NCBI GenBank assembly: GCA_022844135.1
Contig: JALHMG010000012.1
Location: 1-64,000 of the forward strand
Origin: Lysobacterales bacterium
GTDB lineage: Bacteria; Pseudomonadota; Gammaproteobacteria; Xanthomonadales; SZUA-5
Reading direction: 5' to 3'
DNA length: 64,000 nt
In this document: piece after piece, positions 26,255-35,077 of the stretch
Layout of the letters: every line of letters starts with the position of its first letter
Numbering within the stretch: position 1 is the stretch's first letter
Made by a program: the position numbers and the translations under genes
Notes under the pieces: generated by a model
Seen by the model: the letters and a program-made list of their open reading frames with translations, nothing else
What the model was told of the DNA's origin: nothing
Databases searched by the model: none

Positions 26255-28357
26255 CTACATCTCCGTAACGAATGCCGCGTCAGGGTTGCGGCGGGCTGGG
26301 TCGACTGATTCCAGAGCATCCAGAACGATGTCCGGTGTCAGCAATTGTGGTAACACTTGCGGGGCGCGATTGCCGCCGGGATAGAGCACGTACAGCGGCA
26401 CGCCGGTGCGCTGGAATTGCGCCAGATAGCGTGTGATAGCCTCGTCGCGGCGCGTCCAGTCGCCCTTGATATAGGTCACACCTTTTTCGCGCATCGCCGA
26501 CTGCACCGCGTCCGTACTGAGGGCAACGCGTTCGTTCGCCAGACACGTGATGCACCAGGCAGCCGTCATATTGACCAGCACGGCCTCGCCGCCGGCAACG
26601 CGCGATTGCAAATCGGTGGCGTCGAAAGCGACGCTCGAAGACGATTCCAAGGCAACCGCAGGTTCGTGCGCCACGGCACGCGATAGCGCGTAGCCGCCAG
26701 CACCCAGCGAGAGCAATGCGATCGCCACCGACACACGTCCGCTGTGTGGCGATCCCAAAAGCCATAGCGCCATCGCCAGCGCAACGGCACCGGCGAGCAC
26801 CTGACCCATCGCCATCGCGCCCTGCTGCTCGCCGAAAACCCATACCAACCAAACGGCGCTCAGGTACAGCGGAAACGCCAGAAAGTGCTTGAAGCGATCC
26901 ATCCATGGCCCTGGGCGGGGCAGCCGCGCCGCGAGCGCCGGACTCATTGTGAGCGCGAGATACGGCAGCGCCAGGCCGAATCCGAGCGCTGCGAAGATCG
27001 CCAGCGAAATCGGGGCCGATTGCGTTAGCGCGTAGCCGAGTGCCGCAGCCATCAATGGCGCGGTACATGGGCTCGCCACCACCGCCGCCAGAACGCCGGT
27101 GAAAAACGCCGCACGATCGCTCTCGCCGTCGGTGAGCGCCTGGCCTATGCCCATCCAGCGCTCGCCCACCGTGAACACGCCCGACAAGCTCAAGCCCATT
27201 GCGAAAAACAGGTAGGCGAGCAATGCGACCAGCCAAGGCTCCTGCAATTGAAAGCCCCAACCGAGCGCTTCACCCGATGCGCGCAACGCCAGCAACACAC
27301 CCGCAAGGAGCAGGAAACTCAGCACGACGCCCAGTGTGTAGAACACGCCGTGGCGTGGATGCGCTCCGCCCTGCAGGCTCAGCGCTTTCAACGCCAGCAC
27401 CGGAAACACGCAAGGCATCAAGTTCAAAACCACGCCGCCCAGCAGCGCAAACAGCAGCGCCAACGCAAAGCCCATCGGCGCTTCAGGGGGAGCGTTCGGT
27501 GTGCCCGCCGTCGCATTCGCGGCCGCGACTGCGAGGTTCACGACTTTTGCATCGATCTGCCATGAGCGCGACTGCGGCGGCTTACCCTGTGTGACGACGA
27601 AGTTCACTTGCTCCGGCGCTTTCTGGAAATAGTCGCTGCGCGGCGCGGTCCAGCGCAGAAGGCCGTTGCCCACAGTTGCCGTACCCGGCACATTGGACAG
27701 AATCTCGGTTTGCACTGGAAACAAATCGAACGGCTCGTCGGCAACGAAGCCGTTCGGCAATTCCGACTCGATGGTCACCGAATCGGCGGCAATTTGCGTG
27801 CTGGCGTTAACAACGCTGAAGCTTGGCCAGCGAGCTTTGGCCGCAGCAAAATCCGCTGCGTAGGGTCCAGGTTCGGCGCTCGCTACCACTGGAACTGTCA
27901 AGGCCAACGTGGCCGACCCAGGGATACATTCTTCCTTACAGACCAGCCAATCGATCTTCAATGAAACCGGCAGACTTTCCGCTGTGTAGCCGGCCGGTAC
28001 TCGAACCTCGATCGGCAAGAGCTGGCGGTCGTGATATCCGAAGTTGTACAGCCCCGACAGCTCGAAGCGTTCTGGATGCGGCCATGCGATCTCGCTCGCC
28101 GTGACGCCTTCCGGCAGCGTCCACGTCAGCTTGGTCGGCAGTCCCGAATCGCCAGGATTCAGCCAGTACGTGTGCCACTGCGGCGCATGTTCGAGCAGCA
28201 CGCCCAGCCACAGCGGCTGCCCGCGGGCGTCGGAGATCTCGCGGACCAAGCCCGACTCCGCCACCAGCGTAACCGCAAGCTCTGGCGTCTCCGCACGCTC
28301 TACGGCTCCCGCTGCAAGCGGCAGCAGCAACGACAACGCCACACAAAACGCTTTCAC
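26255..28357 (-). CDS. dsbD: DsbD/ScsB-type thiol:disulfide interchange protein
   Basis: About 700 residues from a GTG at 28357 that is followed directly by a signal peptide (VKAFCVALSLLLPLAAG) and preceded by AGGTGGGG. The N-terminal periplasmic domain carries WLVCKEECIPG. The membrane core begins LLGGVVLNLMPCVFPVLALK (conserved Cys) and has about eight hydrophobic segments with a second Cys in VASPCTAPLM. The C-terminal thioredoxin domain has AAWCITCLANE. This passes electrons from cytoplasmic thioredoxin across the inner membrane to periplasmic thiol proteins. The large N-terminal domain favours the ScsB-like branch over classical DsbD. Confidence 0.9.
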   Translation of the reverse strand: MKAFCVALSLLLPLAAGAVERAETPELAVTLVAESGLVREISDARGQPLWLGVLLEHAPQWHTYWLNPGDSGLPTKLTWTLPEGVTASEIAWPHPERFELSGLYNFGYHDRQLLPIEVRVPAGYTAESLPVSLKIDWLVCKEECIPGSATLALTVPVVASAEPGPYAADFAAAKARWPSFSVVNASTQIAADSVTIESELPNGFVADEPFDLFPVQTEILSNVPGTATVGNGLLRWTAPRSDYFQKAPEQVNFVVTQGKPPQSRSWQIDAKVVNLAVAAANATAGTPNAPPEAPMGFALALLFALLGGVVLNLMPCVFPVLALKALSLQGGAHPRHGVFYTLGVVLSFLLLAGVLLALRASGEALGWGFQLQEPWLVALLAYLFFAMGLSLSGVFTVGERWMGIGQALTDGESDRAAFFTGVLAAVVASPCTAPLMAAALGYALTQSAPISLAIFAALGFGLALPYLALTMSPALAARLPRPGPWMDRFKHFLAFPLYLSAVWLVWVFGEQQGAMAMGQVLAGAVALAMALWLLGSPHSGRVSVAIALLSLGAGGYALSRAVAHEPAVALESSSSVAFDATDLQSRVAGGEAVLVNMTAAWCITCLANERVALSTDAVQSAMREKGVTYIKGDWTRRDEAITRYLAQFQRTGVPLYVLYPGGNRAPQVLPQLLTPDIVLDALESVDPARRNPDAAFVTEM

Positions 28358-28472
28358 CCGAACCCCACCTTTGCCTTCATCTGCCAACAGACCGTAAATA
28401 CGGTACGAAGTTGACAGATCAAGCGTCGTTTCAGCGTGTGCGGCGGGCGGCTGGGCGTTTCTGAGCTTGCCG

Positions 28473-28501
28473 CTTGAAACCCCGGATCGCGCCCCCACCA
28501 T
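28473..28501 (+). promoter_or_regulatory. sigma-32 heat-shock promoter of htpG
   Basis: CTTGAAA at 28473-28479, 13-base spacer, then CCCCACCA at 28493-28500. This matches the sigma-32 consensus CTTGAAA / CCCCATnT closely. The predicted start of transcription falls near 28507, leaving a leader of about 20 bases before the htpG ATG. Confidence 0.8.
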
Positions 28502-28528
28502 GAGCGCATCTCACATCCGCCTACCGTC

Positions 28529-30403
28529 ATGACCCAAGAAACGCGCGCTTTTCAGGCAGAAGTCCAGCAGGTACTGAACCTCGTCATCCACTCGTTGTAC
28601 TCGAACAAAGAGATTTTCCTTCGCGAGCTGATTTCGAATGCCTCTGATGCGCTCGACAAGCTGCGCTTCGAGGCGATATCGCAACCCGAATTGCTGGCCG
28701 GCGATCCGGCGCTGAAAATCGAAATCGAAACCGATGAGACAGCCAAGACGCTGACGATTCGCGACAACGGCATCGGCATGGGTTTCGATGAAGTGGTCGA
28801 GAACATCGGCACCATCGCGCGCTCGGGCACGCGCAAGTTCCTGGAAAGCCTGTCGGGCGATGCGCGCAAGGACGCGCAATTGATTGGTCAGTTCGGCGTC
28901 GGCTTTTATTCTGCCTTCATCGTTGCCGACAAGGTCACATTGACGACGCGCCGCGCCGGTGCGGACGCGAGCGAAGGCGTTCGCTGGGAATCGGATGGCA
29001 AGGGCGAGTACCAGGTCGACGCGATCGAGCATGCGCCGCGTGGCACCGAGATCGTGCTGCACTTGAAGCCTGAGGAAGCTGAGTTCCTGGCAAGCTGGCG
29101 CCTGCGTTCGCTGATCAACAAGTTCTCCGAACACATCGCTTTCCCGATTCGCATGCGCGGTGTGGCCGAGGAGGAAGGTAAGCAAGCCGAGTTTGAGACC
29201 GTCAATCAGGCTTCGGCTTTGTGGGTGCGGCCGAAGTCGGAACTCAAAGACGAAGATTACCAGGGCTTCTTCAAGCACCTGACTCATGGCGATGGCGAGG
29301 CGTTGACCTACACGCACAACAGGGTTGAAGGTAGTCAAAGTTACGTCACGCTGCTGTACGTGCCGGCCAAGGCGCCGTTCGATTTGTTCGGCGCGCAGCG
29401 CGACGAACGCCATGGCTTGAAGCTCTACGTCAAACGCGTCTTCATCATGGACGCTGCCGAACAGTTGTTGCCCTCGTACCTGAGGTTCGTACGCGGCGTG
29501 GTCGATTCGGACGATTTGCCGCTCAATGTGTCGCGCGAGCTATTGCAGGATCACAAGCTCACGCAACAGATCCGAGCGGCCGTGATCAAGCGTACGCTCG
29601 ACATGCTGGAAAAGCTGGCCCAGGACGATGCCGAGAAGTACGCCAAGTTCTACGAGGAATACGGTCAGGTTCTCAAGGAGGGCCTTACCGAAGATTTCGC
29701 CAATCGAGAGCGTATCGCCAAACTGTTGCGCTTCGCTTCCACCAGCACCACCGGGCCCGCGCCGACCGTGTCTTTGGCCGACTATCTGGCCCGTCTGCGA
29801 CCCAACCAGACGGCGATCTACTACATCACCGCCGAAAGCCATCTGGCCGCACGACATTCGCCGCATTTGGAACAGTTCGCCGGCAAAGGGGTAGAGGTGC
29901 TGCTGGCGTCCGATCGCATCGACGAATGGGCGCTGTCCTACGTGCATGAGTTCGATGGCAAACCGTTTGTGTCGGTTGCCAAGGGAGATGTCGACCTGGC
30001 GGCCATCGACGATTTGCCGGGTGCGAACAAGCCAGAGTCGGTTGAACTGCCGGAAGGGTTGGCTGATCGGGTCAAGTCGGCGCTGGGCGACAAGGTCAAG
30101 GCGGTCCGCGGATCAAGCCGCCTGCGCGATTCGGCCGCCGTATTGGTCGTGGATAAACACGAGTTATCGCTGCACACGCAGCGCTTGCTCAAGCAGGCGG
30201 GGCAGGCGGCCGGTGCGGGCGCGCCGAATTTAGAGTTGAATCCCTCCCATCCATTGACGCTGCGCCTGCAGAACGAGACCGACGAGCAGCGCTTCGGCGA
30301 TCTGGCAAGGCTGGTCTTCGAGCAGGCCGTGCTCAGCGAAGGTGGCCAGCTCGAAGATCCCAGCGGCTTCGTGAGACGCCTGAATACGCTGATGTTCGGA
30401 TAG
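28529..30403 (+). CDS. htpG: molecular chaperone HtpG (Hsp90 family)
   Basis: 624 residues, normal bacterial Hsp90 length. N-terminal ATPase motifs of the GHKL fold: LISNASDALDKLRFEA, IRDNGIGMGFDEV, GTIARSGTRKFLE and IGQFGVGFYSAFIVAD. Middle domain: LYVKRVFIMDAAEQLLPSYL and LPLNVSRELLQ with the catalytic-loop Arg. C-terminal dimerisation domain ends FVRRLNTLMFG. Cytoplasmic ATP-dependent chaperone for late folding. The heat-shock promoter upstream explains its control. Divergent from dsbD. Confidence 0.98.
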   Translation: MTQETRAFQAEVQQVLNLVIHSLYSNKEIFLRELISNASDALDKLRFEAISQPELLAGDPALKIEIETDETAKTLTIRDNGIGMGFDEVVENIGTIARSGTRKFLESLSGDARKDAQLIGQFGVGFYSAFIVADKVTLTTRRAGADASEGVRWESDGKGEYQVDAIEHAPRGTEIVLHLKPEEAEFLASWRLRSLINKFSEHIAFPIRMRGVAEEEGKQAEFETVNQASALWVRPKSELKDEDYQGFFKHLTHGDGEALTYTHNRVEGSQSYVTLLYVPAKAPFDLFGAQRDERHGLKLYVKRVFIMDAAEQLLPSYLRFVRGVVDSDDLPLNVSRELLQDHKLTQQIRAAVIKRTLDMLEKLAQDDAEKYAKFYEEYGQVLKEGLTEDFANRERIAKLLRFASTSTTGPAPTVSLADYLARLRPNQTAIYYITAESHLAARHSPHLEQFAGKGVEVLLASDRIDEWALSYVHEFDGKPFVSVAKGDVDLAAIDDLPGANKPESVELPEGLADRVKSALGDKVKAVRGSSRLRDSAAVLVVDKHELSLHTQRLLKQAGQAAGAGAPNLELNPSHPLTLRLQNETDEQRFGDLARLVFEQAVLSEGGQLEDPSGFVRRLNTLMFG

Positions 30404-30404
30404 T

Positions 30405-31241
30405 TCAGCCCTTCGAGCGAATCGATTTCAGGAACCAGCGACCGTCGATCCGGCGCATCTCCGCTTTGCCGGACATTGCGCCGGACTCGCTGCGACCTGT
30501 GAAGTCGATGAAGGCTCGATCGCCATCGACGCTGCCGCCGCTGACGTTTGCGTCCTGCGGCGCCATGGTGCGCATCATGCCGATGCGCATGGCGCGATCT
30601 TGGTCCGACATGTTTTCCAGTTGTTGCCGCGCTTCGGGCGGCAACAACGGGAGAAGCTTCGCCGCCTCGGCACTCGCGAGCGCTGTCGTATAGGCGAGGA
30701 AGGCTTTGGCCGCCGCATGCCCGTCTCCGGCGAACGCCGTGCCGCGAACGACAGGTGCCAGCGTGGATTGGACAGGGACGTCGAACTGGATCTGCAGCGA
30801 ATCGCCCGATTCGGACCGCGCCGACAGTGTTCCGGCGAGCCGCGTCTTACTCGTCGTCGACAGCGCCAGCTGGATATCGTCGCAAAATTCCGATCGGTCG
30901 AAGCCACGGCGCAGTTTCACGCAGAACAATGGGCTTCCGTTATCGTCGACCGTCAAACGCAGTACGGGCATTTCGCTGGATGCGATGATCATCGTGTCCG
31001 ACGCGTCGAGCATGCCGTCTTCGGCGAATCGTTCCCAGTCGAAGGCGGCGGTGCTGGCGTAGATCTCCGCACCAAATGCGTTCGGTACCGCCAGGATGTC
31101 GATAATTGCCTGCGGCTTGCCATCAATGCTCAGATGGCCCGACACGCTGCGCGTGTCGTCGGCGATTGCGGCAAAGCTTAAGGCAATGCCCATCAAGGTT
31201 GCTGCGGAGTGTTTATAAATCATAGACTTAGTTATCGTCAT
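30405..31241 (-). CDS. exported protein of unknown function
   Basis: About 278 residues from ATG 31241, or 272 from ATG 31223. Both give a signal peptide (MIYKHSAATLMGIALSFAAIAD). A longer upstream frame adds 70 unlikely residues. The mature part is beta-rich (RSVSGHLSIDGKPQAIIDIL). It ends FIDFTGRSESGAMSGKAEMR then WFLKSIRSKG, a pattern of small lipocalin/NTF2-like domains where a C-terminal strand reports on secretion-associated DUFs. Family not named. Converges with htpG with one base between stops. Confidence 0.65.
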   Translation of the reverse strand: MTITKSMIYKHSAATLMGIALSFAAIADDTRSVSGHLSIDGKPQAIIDILAVPNAFGAEIYASTAAFDWERFAEDGMLDASDTMIIASSEMPVLRLTVDDNGSPLFCVKLRRGFDRSEFCDDIQLALSTTSKTRLAGTLSARSESGDSLQIQFDVPVQSTLAPVVRGTAFAGDGHAAAKAFLAYTTALASAEAAKLLPLLPPEARQQLENMSDQDRAMRIGMMRTMAPQDANVSGGSVDGDRAFIDFTGRSESGAMSGKAEMRRIDGRWFLKSIRSKG

Positions 31242-31362
31242 TGGGTTTGCCGTCGAGTCGACGGGGTAGTCGTCAATTCGTACGTAATGGCTCGAAGAAT
31301 GGGGCCACATCAGGCATTCCAACGCTATGCTTGCAGGCTGACTCATTGACGGATGAAAGCCG

Positions 31363-32562
31363 ATGCCAGGATTGGCAACACGAATGAGCCGCGCAGTTCC
31401 GAGCGCGATCATGGCCGTGGCAGAAAAAGCCAAAGCGCTCAAAGCGCAGGGCCGCGACATCATCAGTTTTTCGATTGGCGTGCCGAATTTCCTCCCCGGC
31501 GAGCACGTCTACGCGGCTGCGCATCAAGCGCTCGATCGGGACAGCGGCAATTACGGGTCGAATCGCGGTCCGGACGGATTGCTGGATGCCTTCCTGGCGC
31601 ACTTCAAGCGCAATGGCTTCGATGGCTTCGAGCGCAAGAACTTGTGCGTGGGCGTGGGCGCCAAGCATGTGATTTTCAATGTGATGTACGCGATCCTGGA
31701 AGAAGGCGATGAGCTGATTCTTCCGGCGCCGTATTGGACGAGCCACATCGACATTGCGCGTATCCTCGGCGCCGACATCAAGGTCGCGTATTGCGGTAGC
31801 GAGCAGGACTACAAACTCACGGCAGCACAACTGGACTCGTTGATTTCACCGCGCACGAAGTTGCTGGTTCTGAACAATCCGGGCAACCCGACCGGTATGG
31901 TGTACACGGAAGCCGAAATCCGCGCCCTGGGCGATGTGCTGAGCAAACACCCGCACGTGTGGATTTTGTCGGACGACATCTACAACCAGATGATCTTCGA
32001 TGGCCTGGGCTGGCATCACCTGCTGAAGACACATCCGCACTTGCGTGACCGCGTCATCTTGCTCGATTCCTTGAGCAAGACCTACGGTATGCCTGGCTGG
32101 CGCGTCGGTGTTGCTGCCGCGCCTGTGGAGCTGGCCCAGGCATTGGTCACTCTGAATTCGAACCACATCACGAATTTGCCGGAGGTGGTGTGCGCGGCGG
32201 CTATTGCAGCGCTGACCGGCCCGCAGGATATTCCGCAAAAAATGGCCGGCGAGTTCATGGCCAAGCGCGACGAAGTGATGGCCACGTTCGCACGCATCCA
32301 AGGACTGAGTTGCCCGCGGCCGCAAGGCGCTTTTTATGCGTTTCCGGATGTCTCGTTCGCGTTCGGAAAACGGCATGGCGCGGCAACGATCGCGGACGAT
32401 GTCGACTTCTGCAACGCGCTGCTGGACGCCAAGGGCGTGGCCTGCGTTCCTGGAAGCGCTTTCGGAGAACCCAAAGCATTACGCATTTCCTATACCTGCA
32501 AAGCGCAAGAGTTGACTGAGGGATTAAAGCGCTTTGAAGAATTTTGCTCAGAGCTTCACTAA
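31363..32562 (+). CDS. PLP-dependent class I aminotransferase (aspartate aminotransferase-like)
   Basis: 399 residues. Fold type I landmarks: [27 protein letters not shown] (Asp that binds the pyridine N, and Tyr), [14 protein letters not shown] with the Schiff-base Lys, and SYTCK after the Arg that holds the substrate carboxylate (ALRISYT). The family transfers amino groups to 2-oxoacids, most often aspartate/2-oxoglutarate. mdh lies 32 bases downstream, and oxaloacetate links the two enzymes, which supports an aspartate role. Substrate not proven. Confidence 0.9.
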   Translation: MPGLATRMSRAVPSAIMAVAEKAKALKAQGRDIISFSIGVPNFLPGEHVYAAAHQALDRDSGNYGSNRGPDGLLDAFLAHFKRNGFDGFERKNLCVGVGAKHVIFNVMYAILEEGDELILPAPYWTSHIDIARILGADIKVAYCGSEQDYKLTAAQLDSLISPRTKLLVLNNPGNPTGMVYTEAEIRALGDVLSKHPHVWILSDDIYNQMIFDGLGWHHLLKTHPHLRDRVILLDSLSKTYGMPGWRVGVAAAPVELAQALVTLNSNHITNLPEVVCAAAIAALTGPQDIPQKMAGEFMAKRDEVMATFARIQGLSCPRPQGAFYAFPDVSFAFGKRHGAATIADDVDFCNALLDAKGVACVPGSAFGEPKALRISYTCKAQELTEGLKRFEEFCSELH

Positions 32563-32594
32563 CTGCCGCGTTTGTTCATAAGGAATCGAGACCC

Positions 32595-33578
32595 ATGAAA
32601 GCTCCCGTTCGCGTCGTCGTCACTGGCGCTGCCGGCCAGATTGGCTATGCCTTGCTGTTTCGCATTGCTTCGGGCGACATGCTCGGCAAAGATCAACCGG
32701 TGATTTTGCACCTTCTTGAAGTCACGCCAGCGTTGCCCGGCCTGGCCGGTGTGGTGATGGAGCTGAACGACTGCGCGTTCCCTTTGCTGCATGGCGTGGT
32801 CGCCACGGACGATGCCAATGTGGCCTTCAAGGACGCCAACTATGCGCTGCTCGTGGGTGCGCGTCCGCGCGGGCCGGGCATGGAACGCAAGGACCTGCTC
32901 GAAGCTAACGCTGCGATCTTCTCGGTACAGGGCAAGGCGATGGACGCCCACGCCGCGCGCGACATCAAGGTGCTCGTGGTCGGCAATCCGGCGAATACCA
33001 ACGCGCTGATCGCCCAACAGAACGCGCCAAGTATTCCGGCTGGGCAGTTCACCGCGATGATGCGTCTCGATCACAACCGCGCGATCAGTCAGCTCGCCGA
33101 GAAAACCGGCGCACTCAACACCGATATCCAGCGGATGATCGTCTGGGGCAATCATTCGGCGACGCAGTATCCGGATATTCACCACGCCGTGATCAAGGGC
33201 CAGCCGGCGGCAGGGCAGGTCGATTCGGCATGGTATCGCGACACCTTTATCCCAACCGTGCAACAGCGCGGCGCTGCGATCATCAAGGCACGCGGTGCGT
33301 CATCGGCGGCCTCTGCTGCTGGCGCTGCCATCGACCATATGCGCAACTGGGCGCTCGGCACCGACAGCGGCGATTGGGTGACCATGGCGATTCCATCGGA
33401 CGGCAGCTACGGCATCGCTCCGGGCGTGATCTATGGCTATCCGGTGACCTGCGCCGGCGGGAGTTACGCCATCGTGCAAGGTCTCAACATCGACGATTTC
33501 TCGCGCGAGCGCATGGCCGCCACCGAGAAGGAGTTGCGCGAAGAGCGCGCGGCGGTGGAGCATTTGTTTCCGCGCTGA
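32595..33578 (+). CDS. mdh: malate dehydrogenase
   Basis: 327 residues from ATG 32595 (AAGGAATC upstream), the size of the cytoplasmic-type bacterial enzyme. NAD-binding loop [17 protein letters not shown], substrate Arg pair in [32 protein letters not shown] and the catalytic His in [12 protein letters not shown]. Converts malate and oxaloacetate with NAD in the TCA cycle. Likely one transcript with the aminotransferase upstream. Confidence 0.97.
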   Translation: MKAPVRVVVTGAAGQIGYALLFRIASGDMLGKDQPVILHLLEVTPALPGLAGVVMELNDCAFPLLHGVVATDDANVAFKDANYALLVGARPRGPGMERKDLLEANAAIFSVQGKAMDAHAARDIKVLVVGNPANTNALIAQQNAPSIPAGQFTAMMRLDHNRAISQLAEKTGALNTDIQRMIVWGNHSATQYPDIHHAVIKGQPAAGQVDSAWYRDTFIPTVQQRGAAIIKARGASSAASAAGAAIDHMRNWALGTDSGDWVTMAIPSDGSYGIAPGVIYGYPVTCAGGSYAIVQGLNIDDFSRERMAATEKELREERAAVEHLFPR

Positions 33579-33587
33579 GACGAAAGC

Positions 33588-33668
33588 GGTGGATGGTGAA
33601 TCGTCGATGGTCAATAGAGAGCCGATCGGCTTTCCCGTTGACTAACTGCTATTCACTATTCACTCTGC
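33588..33668. repeat. imperfect inverted repeat of GTGAAT-type simple motifs
   Basis: GGTGGATGGTGAATCGTCG and GATGGTCAAT on the left face GTTGACTAACTGC and ATTCACTATTCAC on the right around an AGAGCCGATCGGCTTTC centre. It lies just after mdh and may serve as its transcript end. The motif is degenerate and I am unsure of its status. Confidence 0.45.
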
Positions 33669-33701
33669 TCCAAGACAACCACAACGAACCCCGATCGACG
33701 A

Positions 33702-34115
33702 ATGTCAGACACCTACTTCATCACGCTGGAACAAGATCTCGATGAGATCGACATGATGCCGAGCGCCAAGGCGCTGGCGAAAATGATGGACAAGATCGAT
33801 GAGATCACCGACGAAATCGGCGTCACGCGCTTCTCGGATTTCATCGCCGGGAGCGACGGCAGCGACGATCTGTCTGAAATCGCCGAGCAGGAAGGCTGGG
33901 ACATGGGCGGTTTCGGCGCCGGCGGCAGCGGACAGCAATGGTTCGATTCTGGCGATGGCCTGGATACCGTGCGTGCGGTGGCTGGCTACATCGAGTCCGA
34001 TCCCGACTCTATCAAGCGAGCAAAGACCATCCTGGAAGAGCTGAAAGCCTTCGAGAAGGTTCTCGAAGCCGCGCAATCGCACAACGTCCGGTTTCGGTTG
34101 GAAGCAGACTACTAG
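33702..34115 (+). CDS. acidic protein of unknown function
   Basis: 137 residues, strongly acidic (TLEQDLDEIDMMPSAKALAK; GSDDLSEIAEQEGWDMG), with no signal peptide. The C-terminal half looks helical (SDPDSIKRAKTILEELKAFE). I recognise no family. It stands alone after mdh, with a small membrane-protein gene downstream. Confidence 0.6.
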   Translation: MSDTYFITLEQDLDEIDMMPSAKALAKMMDKIDEITDEIGVTRFSDFIAGSDGSDDLSEIAEQEGWDMGGFGAGGSGQQWFDSGDGLDTVRAVAGYIESDPDSIKRAKTILEELKAFEKVLEAAQSHNVRFRLEADY

Positions 34116-34322
34116 TTGGTCGAATTCGCCAATGCCAGGGCGGCGAGCGGTGCTTGATCCCGCCGGTGCTTGACGCCGCTCTGACTGCTCGGCACCACCG
34201 GTCGAGGCCCCACGGCGGCGATAGGCCGCCGCGCGCCAGATTGGACCCAAACATTACTCGAATGTTCGAGTTGGCACAGCGATTGCAAAACTCCGGTTAT
34301 CCACATCGGAGGGAATTGCAAC
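34116..34322. other. intergenic region, nothing recognised
   Basis: About 200 bases rich in GC dyads (for example GGCGGCGATAGGCCGCCG). A good ribosome-binding site for the next gene (CGGAGGG) is at its right end. No gene or element was identified. Confidence 0.4.
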
Positions 34323-34556
34323 ATGGGTCAAGGCTCACTCGGCAACATCATTGCGGCGTTGGCCAGTTTCTTCATTGCAGGTCTCGGCCAATTGATCCAG
34401 GGGCGCTTTCTCAAGGCTGTCGTCATGTTTGTGCTTGCGGCCATGCTTTGGTTGGTTTGGCTGGGGTGGATCATCCATTTGTGGTCGATCCTCGATGCCG
34501 CGCTGTTTGAGACACCCGAACACCGCTATCGCCGCGCGTACTACGATTGGCGATAG
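34323..34556 (+). CDS. small hydrophobic membrane protein
   Basis: 77 residues. NIIAALASFFIAGLGQLIQG and AVVMFVLAAMLWLVWLGWII are two membrane segments. The first has the GLGQL turn typical of a widespread small two-TM family. RBS GGAGGG is nearby. Function unknown. A hairpin at 34578 may end its transcript. Confidence 0.7.
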   Translation: MGQGSLGNIIAALASFFIAGLGQLIQGRFLKAVVMFVLAAMLWLVWLGWIIHLWSILDAALFETPEHRYRRAYYDWR

Positions 34557-34577
34557 CTGGGCAAACTCTGCGACACC

Positions 34578-34597
34578 GGGCGCGATGAATCGCGCCC
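34578..34597 (+). terminator. hairpin after small membrane protein
   Basis: GGGCGCGA / TCGCGCCC stem with loop TGAA, 21 bases after the stop codon. A weak T-rich stretch (TTGATGTTCTTG) follows. Likely terminator or 3'-end stabiliser. Confidence 0.5.
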
Positions 34598-34665
34598 CTT
34601 GATGTTCTTGCGCGCGTGGGCGTCATTCTCGGCGCCCATGCGGTCGGCGCGAATGTCCTGCCGTA

Positions 34666-34902
34666 CTAGTGTGGTGTCCCAAAAATAACTGGAATTATGT
34701 CCGCGTCTTTCGACCCGAATGCTACGTTGCTCGTCGTCGCCATAGCGCTGCTATGACGCCCGGCCCGGCGGCGCAGCCGCCGGGCGTTCAAGTCGGCTCG
34801 CGGCATGCCGCGAAAGCAGCCGACTTTCACCCTTCTCGCGCCTTGCCTCGGGCCGAAATCCATCGGACATTTCTTCCAGTTATTTTTGGGACACCACACT
34901 AG
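34666..34902. mobile_element. CTAG-bounded structured MITE-like element, copy A
   Basis: 237 bases with perfect 29-bp terminal inverted repeats (34666-34694 and 34874-34902) that start and end in CTAG. Inside is a second stem TTTCGaCCCGA / TCGGGcCGAAA (34708-34718, 34848-34858). Also present are the conserved strand GTTGCTCGTCGTCGC (34726-34740), a small hairpin CATAG/CTATG (34741-34755), and CCTTCTCGCGCCTTGCC (34831 on). About 80 extra bases at 34758-34830, relative to copy B, form two palindromes of their own. No coding capacity. CTAG is the known target of IS630-type transposases, but no such gene is present. Confidence 0.8.
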
Positions 34903-34991
34903 CAGGCTGTTGAGAAACAGCCTGCTAGCGCGAACCATGGATGGTTCGCGCATTGATCAAGCACGTAAGTGTTTGATCAACATCGTGCTAG
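34899..34991. repeat. CTAG-bounded palindrome mosaic, short copy
   Basis: CTAGCAGGCTGTT/AACAGCCTGCTAG (34899-34928) shares its first CTAG with element A. Next come GCGCGAACCAT/ATGGTTCGCGC and the TTGATCAA hairpin, ending CATCGTGCTAG at 34991. The last 60 bases match 25526-25578 plus 25644-25654, that is, the long copy without its two middle hairpins. Confidence 0.8.
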
Positions 34992-35077
34992 AACCGCCGA
35001 GCCCGAACTGCGGATCTTCGCGCCGAACCGAGTCGCGGCTTTGATGGAAGACGGCTGCAAGGCGTTATTCTTCGTCG

